Counted from the stretch's first letter, positions 1-9,056 are shown. The stretch is 34,192 bases of DNA from FEN-727 sp036508635 (GCA_036508635.1 DATCGY010000226.1:1-34192), one strand, 5' to 3'. Notes: a model not told the origin generated them from the letters alone. Numbers and translations are program-made.

Positions 1-836
1 TCTGGGTCTTCAACGACAGGTCGGGCGAGCCCGAGGGCGCCTGGGCGATGGTCCGAAACCTGAGCGAGCGTATCCAGTACGAGAACTTCATGCGTGAGAC
101 GATAATTCGTCTCGAGCAGGCCAACGACCGCCTCCAGGAGCTGGACCGCCTCAAGACCGAACTCGTGGCAATGGTGTCGCACGAATTGCGCGCCCCTCTT
201 GGAGCGATCGAGAGCAGCCTCAACGCGATGCGCGTACTGAAAGACGGAAGCTCACCGGAAGAACAGGAAGAGCTCATCAGGATACTGGACCGGGGCGTGC
301 GGCGCCTCTCGCGCCTGATCGACGACCTGATGGACATCACTCGCATCGAGTCGGGACAGCTCAAGCTCGAGCCACGACTGGTGGACGCCGCGGACCTGGC
401 GGGGCGCGTGGTGACGAGCTTTGAAGGTCTCTTCGCGGATAAAGGGATCGATATAGCTTTCGAGCGCCCTGCGGGCGCCTGTATGGCGCTTTGCGACCCC
501 GGGCGTATCGAACAGGTATTGACTAACCTCATCGCGAACGCGTTGAAGTTCACCGACGACGGCGGCGTCGTCGTCAGCATCGATTCCACGCCGGGTGACA
601 CCATATTCTGCGTCGCCGATTCCGGGCCGGGGCTTCCGAGCGAGCTACACCAGAAGGTGTTCGAGAAATTCTTCAGCCTCGACTCGTCGAGCACCGACGG
701 AAAGCAGGGCGTAGGCCTGGGGCTCGCCATCTCAAAGGGCATTGTCGAGGCTCACGACGGGCACATCTGGGTTGAGAGCGGTACGGGCGCGGGAGCGAAA
801 TTCTGCTTCGAGATCCCTGGCGACCCGGATAGCTGA
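1..836 (+). CDS. Sensor histidine kinase, C-terminal part (5' end outside window)
   Basis: The reading frame is open from base 3 with no stop, so the gene begins left of the window; an internal ATG at 48 is not a convincing start. The first visible residues look like the end of a PAS domain followed by a short coiled linker. The dimerisation/phospho-acceptor helix carries the H-box SHELRAPLGAI, with the phosphorylated His codon at 180-182. The HATPase_c domain shows the N-box (EQVLTNLIANALKF), a G1 box (DSGPGLP), an FF-type F-box and a G2 box (GVGLGLAISKGI). The C-terminus is complete and carries no receiver domain. It would autophosphorylate on His and pass phosphate to a response regulator not visible here. 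The next gene is convergent, 21 bp away, so no partner can be assigned. Confidence 0.93.
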   Translation, partial: WVFNDRSGEPEGAWAMVRNLSERIQYENFMRETIIRLEQANDRLQELDRLKTELVAMVSHELRAPLGAIESSLNAMRVLKDGSSPEEQEELIRILDRGVRRLSRLIDDLMDITRIESGQLKLEPRLVDAADLAGRVVTSFEGLFADKGIDIAFERPAGACMALCDPGRIEQVLTNLIANALKFTDDGGVVVSIDSTPGDTIFCVADSGPGLPSELHQKVFEKFFSLDSSSTDGKQGVGLGLAISKGIVEAHDGHIWVESGTGAGAKFCFEIPGDPDS

Positions 837-857
837 GACCGACCGGCCTTGTCCCCG

Positions 858-3245
858 TCAATCGGCCCTTTCCTTGGTCACTCTCGAAAGGTCCATATGC
901 CATAGCTTCCTTATCGACGGCAGCTCGGAAAGCACCATCACCACCAGCGCGCCGGCTATCACCACCAATACGGTTATACCCGATATCACCGCGTCGGGGG
1001 CGAGCCGGTCAGAGCTCAGTAGCTTTTCGATCACGACCCACTCGAGCAACCTACCCAGAAGGAACCCGGGTATTAAGGCCGCAAGGACGACCGCTACCGT
1101 CTCCACCGTCACGAACGAGAAGATACGCCAACGACCGGCGCCCATAGTACGGATCGTCCCTATCTCACGGCCGCGCTCCAGCAGGTTCACCGTGGTCATG
1201 GAAAACAGGATGGCGAAGCCCATGGCGAAAGCCATCACGTAGAAGATCAGGAAAAGAGTCCTTATCGCTCCCAGCAACTCGTCGAACACGTCGCGAATCC
1301 CACTCTTGGTCAGGACCTGGAACACCCCGGGCAAGCCCCTGAGGAAGCTTGCCACCTGCTCTTCATGTCCCGGCTGCACCTTTACGACAACGGCGTTGAA
1401 CGGCTGTTTTACGCCGGTCGCCAGCGTAACCAGTCGCTGGATATACTCCAGGTTGACGTAGCAGATACCGCCAAGGGGTTCGCTCACGAACCCGGATACC
1501 TTGAAAGGCAGAGAGCCGACAGTGGTGCTGAGGTTAACCGTGTCTCCGGTTTTTACGGGCAGGCGCGTCGTGATGCCCCTGTTGAGGACCACCTGCCCCG
1601 GGCCGGGAATTGCCTGCGAGCCATGGACCGGGTAGCTGCCGTGCAACGTGGTGCCGGCCTGGTACGCCTGGATCTGAACGTCCACCGTTCTATTCTTGAA
1701 TACCACGAGTGCGGGCGCTTCGATCAGCGGCTCTGCTCGCGCGACGCCGTCCGCGGATTTGATCTGCTCCAGCGCATCGGCGCTCACGGGCGCTTGCCAT
1801 ATGGCGCCGACGTCCCACCGCAGGACGCCGTTCAGATACTTGTTGACGGCATGGTCGAGGGAGTCCCTGCCGCCGGCAGCGGTCACGAGAAGGCACAACG
1901 TCCCGATGACACCCAGGCAGGTGAGCAGCGTCCGCCTCCTGTTTCGGGAGAGGTTGCGCACCGAGACGCGCAGCCAGGCCGGAAAACCGAGCCTTGCCGC
2001 AATGCCCATCCTGTATGTATGAGGCAGGTGAGCCAGCGAGAGACCCGCCTCGGTCCTCATCGCTTCCGCTGGTTTCATTCGAACCGCGTGCCTTGCCGGG
2101 ACGAGCGCCCCGGCGATCGAGAAGAGGATGCCTACGGCCAGGCCGACGATGACGATCAGCGCGTATATCGAAGCGTGAACGAACGGGAGGCCATACACGT
2201 CCGCGTATACACGGATGAAGAAGATGGAAAGTGCGTACCCGACCGCGATGCCGATGACGCCTCCGACAGTGCCGAGGACGGCACCGTATCCCAGGTAATG
2301 CGTCGTGATCGCGGGTTTGTCATACCCGACCGCCCGCGTGATCCCTATCTCGCGCTGCTGGAAAAAGACGATCTGCGTCATGGTTATGTAGAGTGCGAGG
2401 GACGCAACGGCAAGGAGGAGCACGGCAAAGAACAGGGCGATCTTGCCGACGTCGTTCAGCTCCAGGTCAAGGGTAACGGCGCTTGGCTCGTCAGCCCCGC
2501 TGGTGAGGCTGTTCACCCCGTACGGCGCAAGCGCCTTTCGCGCACGCTCCATCGTAACCTTGAGAAGCTTCCGGTTGGAGACCCTGGCGACCACGTCGTT
2601 GAACGTGCCAGGTGTCCCCGTAAGCTTCTCGGCCACGGGATACCTGACGAACACAACACCGAACTGGGCGGGGTCGCTCACGTATTCTGAACGGTTGCGA
2701 ACGAGCCTGAGGTACTCGGGGCTCACGACCGACCCGCTCATTTTCAGAGAGACCATCCCCGAGGCTCCCTGGACGCTGATTGTGTCTCCCGGCGCGAGAC
2801 CGAATTGGGAAGCCAGGTGGTGCTCCGTTACGCACCAGGCTTGCGCCGTCTCACCCTCACCCTCCGGCGGGTACCTCCCCGACTCGACGATGAGTCCGTT
2901 CACGGATGGGCGGCCGGTCGCGGGAACCGATATCACCCTGACGGTGAGCTGATGATGTTTCACGGTTGCGAGCAGGTCGCGAGTCAGCCGGCCTTCAGCG
3001 GCTTTGACGTTCGGCAGGTCGGCCACCGACGAGATCGCGGAGGATGGCATCGAGTTCACCGTTGCGGCGAAATCCTCATACAGGGTGCGCCTGTAGACCA
3101 TGTTGATAGAATCGCGAAGGTCGCGCTGCGCGAGGAGTGGTCCTGAGAACATGACGATTCCAAGCGCTACGACAATGACGATGGCCGACACCTGGGCCCA
3201 GTGGGTTGCCATGTCGCGGGTCAACTTCTTGTTCAGCTGGCTCAA
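858..3245 (-). CDS. ABC transporter permease with two FtsX domains (MacB/LolC-like)
   Basis: The 795-aa membrane protein has a first transmembrane helix at about residues 15-38, a large extracytoplasmic MacB_PCD-type domain, a three-helix FtsX block with the typical QREIGITRAVG loop, then a second copy: a helix near the NRRRTLL segment, another extracytoplasmic domain, and a last FtsX block with ERGREIGTIRTMGAG. This tandem layout is that of permeases moving lipids, lipoproteins or peptides, or of mechanotransmission pumps. The start is TTG at 3243-3245, preceded by GAAAGGA at suitable spacing. No ATP-binding subunit lies beside it: the flanking genes are a convergent kinase and a divergent nitroreductase. 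The ATPase must therefore be encoded elsewhere. The substrate is unknown. Confidence 0.9.
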   Translation of the reverse strand: MSQLNKKLTRDMATHWAQVSAIVIVVALGIVMFSGPLLAQRDLRDSINMVYRRTLYEDFAATVNSMPSSAISSVADLPNVKAAEGRLTRDLLATVKHHQLTVRVISVPATGRPSVNGLIVESGRYPPEGEGETAQAWCVTEHHLASQFGLAPGDTISVQGASGMVSLKMSGSVVSPEYLRLVRNRSEYVSDPAQFGVVFVRYPVAEKLTGTPGTFNDVVARVSNRKLLKVTMERARKALAPYGVNSLTSGADEPSAVTLDLELNDVGKIALFFAVLLLAVASLALYITMTQIVFFQQREIGITRAVGYDKPAITTHYLGYGAVLGTVGGVIGIAVGYALSIFFIRVYADVYGLPFVHASIYALIVIVGLAVGILFSIAGALVPARHAVRMKPAEAMRTEAGLSLAHLPHTYRMGIAARLGFPAWLRVSVRNLSRNRRRTLLTCLGVIGTLCLLVTAAGGRDSLDHAVNKYLNGVLRWDVGAIWQAPVSADALEQIKSADGVARAEPLIEAPALVVFKNRTVDVQIQAYQAGTTLHGSYPVHGSQAIPGPGQVVLNRGITTRLPVKTGDTVNLSTTVGSLPFKVSGFVSEPLGGICYVNLEYIQRLVTLATGVKQPFNAVVVKVQPGHEEQVASFLRGLPGVFQVLTKSGIRDVFDELLGAIRTLFLIFYVMAFAMGFAILFSMTTVNLLERGREIGTIRTMGAGRWRIFSFVTVETVAVVLAALIPGFLLGRLLEWVVIEKLLSSDRLAPDAVISGITVLVVIAGALVVMVLSELPSIRKLWHMDLSRVTKERAD

Positions 3246-3375
3246 GCGCGTCCTTTCAGCCGCGGGAAGCTTGTCTGTTATAGTCTAACGTTGAATGCGT
3301 CCGCAGGATGCTTTCAGTCCGTGTTTAATACTACGAGAACCAATGGTATGGCGCCTTTTTCGTGGGAGGTTGCAG

Positions 3376-3978
3376 ATGGATGTTTTTGAAACGTTCGAGT
3401 CAAGGCGGAGCATCCGCAAGTACAAAGATGAACCTGTTGCCCCTGAGCTCATAGGGAAGCTGCTCGAAGCGGCGCGCATCGCGCCGTCCAGCAGCAACGT
3501 CCAGTCATGGAAGTTCAAGGTCATCACCGACCGTGAGACCAGGAGCAGGATACGGGAGGCGGCTTTCGGGCAGAAGTTCGTCGAGGAGGCACCCGTCGTG
3601 ATCGCCTGCTGCCTGGACCTGGAAGCTTTTTCTGAGAGAGGCAAGCGAACGCTCGAGCTCGTGATCAAAGGCAAGGTCAGACCGAGTCTGGGCATGATGC
3701 TGCGCTCCGCCCGGGGCGGTCGTGATAAGGAGTTCGCACCCGAGCGAGTGATGATCAACGGCACCATCAATGTCGCCATCGCCGTCGAGCACATCGTGCT
3801 CGCCGCTCACGCTCTTGGACTCGGCACCTGCTGGATCCGCGCCTTCGACGAAGAAGCCCTTGAACGTTTGCTCGATATCCCCGAATCGCTCAAACTCCTC
3901 GTCCTTCTAACAGTCGGCTACCCCGACCAGCAACCCGCCCCCCGCCCCCGCAAGACCCTCGACGAGATCACCATGTGA
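3376..3978 (+). CDS. Nitroreductase family FMN-dependent oxidoreductase
   Basis: The 200-aa protein matches the nitroreductase fold. It has an N-terminal FMN phosphate-binding motif (ESRRSIRKY), the PSSSNVQSW segment that lines the flavin, and a late GLGTCWI motif. Such enzymes are usually FMN-binding homodimers that reduce nitro groups, quinones or enones with NAD(P)H; the physiological substrate cannot be told. The frame is open further upstream to 3295, but ATG 3376 is chosen because GGGAGG at 3364-3369 sits six bases before it and the family homology begins there. About 65 residues between the flavin motif and the C-terminal motif are Arg/Lys-rich. It is divergent from the ABC permease and convergent with the acyl-CoA synthetase. 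Confidence 0.9.
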   Translation: MDVFETFESRRSIRKYKDEPVAPELIGKLLEAARIAPSSSNVQSWKFKVITDRETRSRIREAAFGQKFVEEAPVVIACCLDLEAFSERGKRTLELVIKGKVRPSLGMMLRSARGGRDKEFAPERVMINGTINVAIAVEHIVLAAHALGLGTCWIRAFDEEALERLLDIPESLKLLVLLTVGYPDQQPAPRPRKTLDEITM

Positions 3979-3989
3979 CGCAAGAAGAC

Positions 3990-4067
3990 GGGGTCAGGTC
4001 TTTTATTGTTTGCTTCCAGCCTTTGCTCAAGATAACCGCAGAAGCAAACAATAAAAGACCTGACCCC
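3990..4067. repeat. Perfect 27-bp inverted repeat, possible MITE/REP-like element
   Basis: The left arm (3990-4016, beginning GGGGTCAGGTCTTTTATT) is exactly complementary to the right arm (4041-4067). A 24-base loop separates them. The element lies between two convergent genes, so its RNA hairpin could end transcription from both sides, but neither strand has a clean T-run after the stem. A second 7-bp complementarity (ATAACCG at 4032-4038 with CGGTTAT at 4072-4078) gives an alternative pairing. A perfect stem of this length is more typical of a small mobile repeat than of a plain terminator. No transposase is present. Confidence 0.85.
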
Positions 4068-4097
4068 ACCCCGGTTATGCGTTAGCCAGGTCTTAGT

Positions 4098-5693
4098 CTA
4101 TGGTTTTACTTCGCCCTCTTCGCCTTTGAGTTCTTCATAGAGGGCTCTCTTCATGACCTTGCCGAGTGGGGTCAGGGGAAGAGATTCACGGAACACGACC
4201 GACCTTGGAACCTTGTATTTCGCAAGCTTGCCCGCGGCCCACTTCTTTATGTCTTCTTCAGAAGGCTGCTCGGCGCCAGGCATCGGGACGATGTAGGCGC
4301 GGCCCTCCTCGCCCATGACCGGGTCAGGCACGCCGACCACGGCTGCGAAAAGAACACCGGGGTGCTCCGTCAGGACCTCTTCCACCTCGGGCGGATAGAC
4401 GTTTTCACCGCCGCGGATGTACATCTCCTTCTTGCGGCCGAGAATATAGATATACCCGTCATCATCCATCATCCCCATGTCGCCCGTCCTGAAGTAGCCG
4501 TCATCGGTCATGACGAGGTCGGTCTCGTCGGGGCGATTGTAGTACCCCTTCATTACCGGGTCGCCCTTGATACTGATCTCCCCCTCCTGACCGACCGGAA
4601 GGGGCTTTCCGTCGGAGCCCAGCATGCTGATCTCCACGCCCGGGTTTGCCTTTCCGATGCTAGTGGAAAGCCTTTCGAAAGAGTCCTCCTCGACCCTTGT
4701 GAAAGTGACGGCGCCGCAGACCTCGGAGAGTCCGTACCCGTTGGTCAGGTCGGCACCGAACTTCTCCCTTACCTGTACGAACACTTCTTTCGGCGTCGGA
4801 GCGGCTGAGACCACGGCCTTCTTTACCGAGCTGAGGTCGTAAGAATCAAAATCGGGCTGCATCATGAGTAATATGTACTGGGCACCTACCTGGCCCATTA
4901 CCGATACCTTCTCGTCCTGAATAGTCTGCAGGACCTGCTGCGGGATGAACTGGTCGAGAACCACGAGCGTGCCCCCGGCGTTCAGCATGGCTATGATCGC
5001 CATAACGTTGCCGCCCACGTGGTTTACCGGGATATCCAGCAGGAGACGGTCATCCACCGTCAGCTCCGAGGCGTACTGTTGCCCTTTCGCGTAAGCCACG
5101 ATGTTCTTGTGCGAGAGCTCCGCGGCCTTGGGGATGCCGGTGCTGCCGGACGTATAGCAGAGGAAAGCGGTGTCGTCTTTATCGACCTCCGCCCTGGCCT
5201 TTGCGAGAGCTTCCAGGTCGGACTCGCTGACCGCGCCGAAAAGCGCATCCTGCGGCAGCGCACCCGGCACCCGCCCGACTTCGTCCGCCGTACCGAGCAC
5301 GACGACCTTCCCGACCTGTGGCAGCGAGGGAAGGATCTTGTTGGCGATGTCGAGGAAATCGATGCCCGCAAAACCCGGGACCAGCGCGAGGAACGATGAG
5401 TCCGAGTCTCCAATGACAAAGGCGGCTTCAACGTCGGAGAAACGCGTCGATACCGGGACCGCCGCTGCCCCGAGCGAGATAGTCGCCAGATAGCAGAAGA
5501 CGTACTCGGGCCGGTTGCCGATATGGAGCGCAACCTTGTCTCCCCGCTTTACGCCCAGCTTCACCATGTTGGCCGCGACGCGGTTTACCGCCTCGAGGTA
5601 GTCGCCATAGGTGAATCGCTGATCGTGGAAGACGATCGCCTCTTTGTCGGGATCGCTCGCAGCGTGGCCCTCGAGTAACTGGTGGATCAACAT
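4098..5693 (-). CDS. Acyl-CoA synthetase (AMP-forming), FadD-like
   Basis: The 531-aa protein is a full-length class I adenylate-forming enzyme. It shows the P-loop-like motif YTSGSTGIPK at residues 180-189, the GYGLSE adenine-binding motif, the TGD motif with GRKKEMYIRGGENVYP in the hinge region, and the C-terminal catalytic lysine in PLTPLGK. It would activate a carboxylic acid to an acyl-CoA through an acyl-adenylate. Chain length cannot be read. ATG 5693 is preceded by GGAGGGG. The PmbA-like gene lies upstream on the same strand across a 127-bp gap that holds a tandem repeat, so cotranscription is uncertain. A second, different ligase lies at 30825-32375. Confidence 0.92.
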   Translation of the reverse strand: MLIHQLLEGHAASDPDKEAIVFHDQRFTYGDYLEAVNRVAANMVKLGVKRGDKVALHIGNRPEYVFCYLATISLGAAAVPVSTRFSDVEAAFVIGDSDSSFLALVPGFAGIDFLDIANKILPSLPQVGKVVVLGTADEVGRVPGALPQDALFGAVSESDLEALAKARAEVDKDDTAFLCYTSGSTGIPKAAELSHKNIVAYAKGQQYASELTVDDRLLLDIPVNHVGGNVMAIIAMLNAGGTLVVLDQFIPQQVLQTIQDEKVSVMGQVGAQYILLMMQPDFDSYDLSSVKKAVVSAAPTPKEVFVQVREKFGADLTNGYGLSEVCGAVTFTRVEEDSFERLSTSIGKANPGVEISMLGSDGKPLPVGQEGEISIKGDPVMKGYYNRPDETDLVMTDDGYFRTGDMGMMDDDGYIYILGRKKEMYIRGGENVYPPEVEEVLTEHPGVLFAAVVGVPDPVMGEEGRAYIVPMPGAEQPSEEDIKKWAAGKLAKYKVPRSVVFRESLPLTPLGKVMKRALYEELKGEEGEVKP

Positions 5694-5768
5694 CGATACC
5701 CCTCCTCCGTCTCAGCAAGTCCGCATCACCGATCACATCTCTCAGACGACCAGGGCAGAGTGCACTGG

Positions 5769-5779
5769 TGAATGATTCA
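5769..5779. promoter_or_regulatory. Candidate operator dyad upstream of the acyl-CoA synthetase
   Basis: TGAATGATTCA is a perfect odd palindrome (TGAAT, G, ATTCA) lying 76-86 bases upstream of the acyl-CoA synthetase start on the minus strand. Its half-sites resemble those of TetR-type fatty-acid regulators, but the spacing is shorter than the operators I know, and no promoter boxes were readable nearby. Confidence 0.25.
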
Positions 5780-5781
5780 TG

Positions 5782-5819
5782 GACAGATCCAACCGTATCT
5801 GACAGATCCAACCGTATCT
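5782..5819. repeat. Exact 19-bp tandem duplication
   Basis: GACAGATCCAACCGTATCT occurs twice head to tail (5782-5800 and 5801-5819), and the second copy ends two bases before the TAA stop triplet of the PmbA-like gene. Each copy contains a short dyad (CAGAT and ATCTG arms when the base after the unit is included), so each unit could form a weak hairpin. It may be a replication-slippage duplication or a paired protein-binding site. Confidence 0.85.
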
Positions 5820-5820
5820 G

Positions 5821-7203
5821 TTACTTGCCGCTGACAGCAAGCCCTTCGATGAGTATGGAAGGTGTGCCGATGCCCCCGAGCAACGGCGTGAACCTGATGT
5901 CGCTTCCTATTCCAACGATTCCCTTGAGTATGTCATCAAGCATTCCAGCGATAGTGACCTCGCGAACGGCATGAGTTGGGCGGCCTTTCTCGACCCATCT
6001 CCCCTTGGCTCCCACGGAGACCTCACCCGTGACGGGATTAAGGCCCACGTGTACTCCCTGGAGCTCCATCACCTGGAATCCTGTACCCATTCCAGACATC
6101 AACTCCTCGGGAGTCTGGGTGCCGCCCTCGAGAAAGATGTTCGTCGGAGATACCCCGACCTGCGTGCGAAAGCTCGACCTGCCGGCGTTGCCGGTGGTCG
6201 TGGCGCCCATCCTGGTTGCCGTGTAGCAGTTGTGGAGGAAGTTTGACAGGGTGCCCGAGTCTACGATCTTCTTGCGCGTTGCCGCCACTCCCTCTCCGTC
6301 GAACGGGGCCGTGCCGTAGCCGCCTTTCATCAAGCCGTCGTCGACGATGTTGACTAGCTCCGAAGCTACCTGGTCACCCAGCCGGGAAGCCAGGTAAGAC
6401 CTGCCCTTAGAGACCGACTCACCCGAGACGGCGGCGCCGAGCACCGCGAGCATCTCGGCCGTGGAGAGATTGTCTATTAACACAGGCACGCGTGCCGTCT
6501 CGACCTGGCGCGCTCCGAGGAGGTCGACGGCCATGGAGGCCGCTTCGTCGGACGCCGCCCCGGCGTCGAGGGAGCCGAACGAGCGTCCCGCGGTAAAGCC
6601 GAAGCCGGTCTGAGACTCGCCATTCTGCTCTGCTATAGCCATCACGTACCCGTAGCAGATAGATGCCCTGTAACCTGAACGCAAGCCAAGAGAATTGACG
6701 AGGAGGACTTCGGCTGTCGACTCGCTGTACGTGGAGGTCTCGACGCCGGTCACACGTTCGTCGTAATCGCGAGACCTGCGCTCCATATCCACCGCGAACT
6801 CGATCTTTTCGCCGGCGCTCACGTCGGCAAGGTCGCCCACCATTATCTCGAGGTCTTCACCCAGGTACGTGCCATCGGAAGTTCCCGGCGCATACAGCGA
6901 AGGGTCGGGAAGTCTCCTGGCGGGCTCCGGCTCGGATACCTCGGCGCTTGCCAGAGCCGAGGAAACCGCTTCATCGATCGCTTCGGGCGAAAGGTCGCTC
7001 GTGTAAGCCCTCCCCTGCCGGTCTCCCAGGTACAGTCGAAGCCCGATACCCCGGGTCTCAGCGTAAGCGAAGCGTTCCACGTTGCCGCCGAAAACCTTCA
7101 CCGTAAGACCTAGCTCGCGTTCGAGGTACGCTTCAGCTTCAGTCGCACCCCGTGCGCCTGCCTTTTTCACGGCCAGGTCAAGTGATTCGAAATCAGGTTG
7201 CAT
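5821..7203 (-). CDS. pmbA: TldD/PmbA family protein, PmbA (TldE)-like
   Basis: The 460-aa length fits the family. The N-terminal half has the ExxxxR/GxR-type segment with ETRGIGLRLY; the C-terminal half has the conserved GTAPFDGEG, LSNFLHN and GNAGRSS segments. No HExxxH zinc motif is present, which marks the PmbA/TldE subunit rather than TldD. In enterobacteria the two form a heterodimeric protease that processes small peptides such as microcin B17 precursors and CcdA. No tldD is visible within the window; usually the pair is adjacent. The start ATG has only a weak Shine-Dalgarno site. It is divergent from metG. Confidence 0.88.
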   Translation of the reverse strand: MQPDFESLDLAVKKAGARGATEAEAYLERELGLTVKVFGGNVERFAYAETRGIGLRLYLGDRQGRAYTSDLSPEAIDEAVSSALASAEVSEPEPARRLPDPSLYAPGTSDGTYLGEDLEIMVGDLADVSAGEKIEFAVDMERRSRDYDERVTGVETSTYSESTAEVLLVNSLGLRSGYRASICYGYVMAIAEQNGESQTGFGFTAGRSFGSLDAGAASDEAASMAVDLLGARQVETARVPVLIDNLSTAEMLAVLGAAVSGESVSKGRSYLASRLGDQVASELVNIVDDGLMKGGYGTAPFDGEGVAATRKKIVDSGTLSNFLHNCYTATRMGATTTGNAGRSSFRTQVGVSPTNIFLEGGTQTPEELMSGMGTGFQVMELQGVHVGLNPVTGEVSVGAKGRWVEKGRPTHAVREVTIAGMLDDILKGIVGIGSDIRFTPLLGGIGTPSILIEGLAVSGK

Positions 7204-7511
7204 GCGTATAACCTATCAAAACAGCCCCCGCACAGAAAGGGTGTCGACTAAAAAACCTGCGACCCCCACTATCCTTACCGTCAGATTCGTTGCCGGGCAT
7301 GTGCTCCCTCCCGCGACGGAGGCACCGTTTGAGCCAGGCCTGCGAACCGGGCCCCCGGAGACCTGCTCAAGCGTAAAACGCAAAAGTGTGTTTGACCCCG
7401 GTTTGCGAGAAGCGTCAACTGAAACTGGCCGGGTGAGAGATTCGACTTTGTTTCAGGGAACGGGCTGTTTTGGTATGATTTGGCGTGGTATTCAATGGAG
7501 GTGTTTAGCGA
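7204..7511. other. Divergent intergenic region between pmbA and metG
   Basis: This 308-bp gap holds the metG promoter at its right end. I looked for T-box or S-box leader signatures, which often precede aminoacyl-tRNA synthetase genes, and found none; the inferred metG leader is only about 26 bases. Several short GC-rich dyads (for example around 7338-7360) are not convincing terminators. No small ORF with a good ribosome site was seen. Confidence 0.5.
7451..7479 (+). promoter_or_regulatory. metG-tatD-rsmA promoter with extended -10
   Basis: TATGAT at 7474-7479 is preceded by TGG, giving an extended -10 element. A weak -35 (TTTCAG, 7451-7456) lies 17 bases upstream. Transcription would begin near 7486, leaving a leader of about 26 bases before the TTG start of metG. 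Confidence 0.55.
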
Positions 7512-9056
7512 TTGGGTGAAGTCTTCTACATAACGACGCCAATATACTACGTTAACGACGTACCGCACATCGGCACAGCTTACACGACACTCGCAGCCGA
7601 CGTCATCGCGCGCTATCAGCGGCTGCGCGGGCGCGAGGTCTTCTTCCTGACCGGCACCGACGAGCACGGCCAGAAGGTCGCCCAGGCTGCGGCGGAGAAG
7701 AACGAGAGTCCGCAGGCCTGGGCCGACGAGATGGTCTCTCACTTCGTCGACAACTGGAAGCTGCTGAACATCTCCAACGACGACTTCATCCGCACGACGC
7801 AAAACCGCCACACGCTGGTCGCGCAGCGCTTCATCGAGAAGCTGAAGGAGTCGGGCGACGTCTACCTCGGCTCGTACGAGGGCTGGTACTGCGTTCACGA
7901 CGAGTCGTTCCTCCTTTCGAGCCAGCTCATCGAGGGAGCGTGCCCCGAGTGCAGGCGCCCGGTGGATTGGGTCAAAGAGGAGAATTACTTCTTCCGCATG
8001 TCAAAGTACGCGGACGCGGTGCTCAAGCATATCGAGGACAACCCCGGGTTCGTCCAACCTGAGTCGCGGCGCAACGAGGTCCTCAGCTTCCTCCGGTCCG
8101 GGGTCACCGACCAGAGCATCTCGCGCACCAGCTTCACCTGGGGCATTCCCCTTCCGTTCGACCCAAGGCACGTAATGTACGTTTGGTTCGACGCGTTGCT
8201 CAACTATGTGAGCGCCATCGACTTCGGCGGGGAATCGGCGCGGTTCGAGAGCACGTGGCCCGCTGACTGGCACCTGATGGGAAAAGAGATACTGCGATTC
8301 CACGCCGTGATCTGGCCCGCGATGCTTATGGCCGCCGGCCTCCCCCTCCCGAAACACGTCTTCGCGCACGGCTGGCTGACCGTCGAAGGCCAGAAGATGT
8401 CCAAATCGCTAGGCAACGTCGTGCGGCCCAGCGAGATCGTCGACGAGTACGGCGTCGACGCCTATCGTTACTATTTCATGCGTGAGTTCTCCTTCGGGAT
8501 CGACGGGAACTTCTCCCGCAGGACGATACTTCAGCGTTACAACGCCGAGCTCGCGAACGACCTGGGCAACCTCGAGAGCCGCGTGCTGACGATGGTCCAC
8601 AAGTACCGCGAAGGGATCGTGCCGGAACCCGGCGCGCCCGGCGAGGAGGAGAACATCCTCAAAGAGAAGGCATCCCAGCTCACCCAATCCATCGACACCA
8701 GGCTCGCTGCTCCCGCCTTCAACGAAGCGCTCGCCGAGATATGGGAATTCATCCACGCGGTCAACAGGTACGTCGACGTCTGTGCTCCATGGGCGCTGGC
8801 GAAAGACGAATCAAAAGCCGCGGACCTCGACCGCGTGCTCTACAACAGCATGGAGGGGCTACGGCAGATAGCGCTTTGTATCGCCCCGTTCATGCCGCAG
8901 ACCGCGGAAGAGATGTGGGAGCGTCTCGGGCTACCGGAGGTCTGGAGCGCCCGGTTACCGGGCTCTGCCGTGTGGGGAGGACTTCCCACCGGTGGCTTGA
9001 CCACGCGGGGGGAAGCGCTGTTCCCCAGGAAGATGGAAGCAGCGGAGGAGAGTTGA
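7512..9056 (+). CDS. metG: Methionyl-tRNA synthetase
   Basis: The 514-aa class I synthetase charges tRNA-Met. The HIGH-type motif is PHIGTAY (His19) and the KMSKS loop is at residues 295-299. The connective-peptide insert has a single zinc-knuckle half (CPEC), consistent with the shorter bacterial form. The C-terminal EMAP/Trbp111-like tRNA-binding extension seen in some enzymes is absent. The start is TTG 7512, preceded by GGAGGTG eight bases upstream; the residues after it (GEVFYITTPIYYVND) match the usual N-terminus. The stop overlaps the TTG start of tatD by 4 bp, so translation is likely coupled. Confidence 0.97.
   Translation: MGEVFYITTPIYYVNDVPHIGTAYTTLAADVIARYQRLRGREVFFLTGTDEHGQKVAQAAAEKNESPQAWADEMVSHFVDNWKLLNISNDDFIRTTQNRHTLVAQRFIEKLKESGDVYLGSYEGWYCVHDESFLLSSQLIEGACPECRRPVDWVKEENYFFRMSKYADAVLKHIEDNPGFVQPESRRNEVLSFLRSGVTDQSISRTSFTWGIPLPFDPRHVMYVWFDALLNYVSAIDFGGESARFESTWPADWHLMGKEILRFHAVIWPAMLMAAGLPLPKHVFAHGWLTVEGQKMSKSLGNVVRPSEIVDEYGVDAYRYYFMREFSFGIDGNFSRRTILQRYNAELANDLGNLESRVLTMVHKYREGIVPEPGAPGEEENILKEKASQLTQSIDTRLAAPAFNEALAEIWEFIHAVNRYVDVCAPWALAKDESKAADLDRVLYNSMEGLRQIALCIAPFMPQTAEEMWERLGLPEVWSARLPGSAVWGGLPTGGLTTRGEALFPRKMEAAEES

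Noticed and set aside
1365..2690. A 441-codon plus-strand open frame inside the ABC permease gene
   Set aside because: It has no domain, is Arg/Asp-rich, and is explained by the codon bias of the permease on the other strand.
7204..7511. Possible T-box or SAM riboswitch ahead of metG
   Set aside because: No T-box AGGGTGG-type motif or S-box core was seen, and the best promoter leaves only about 26 bases of leader.
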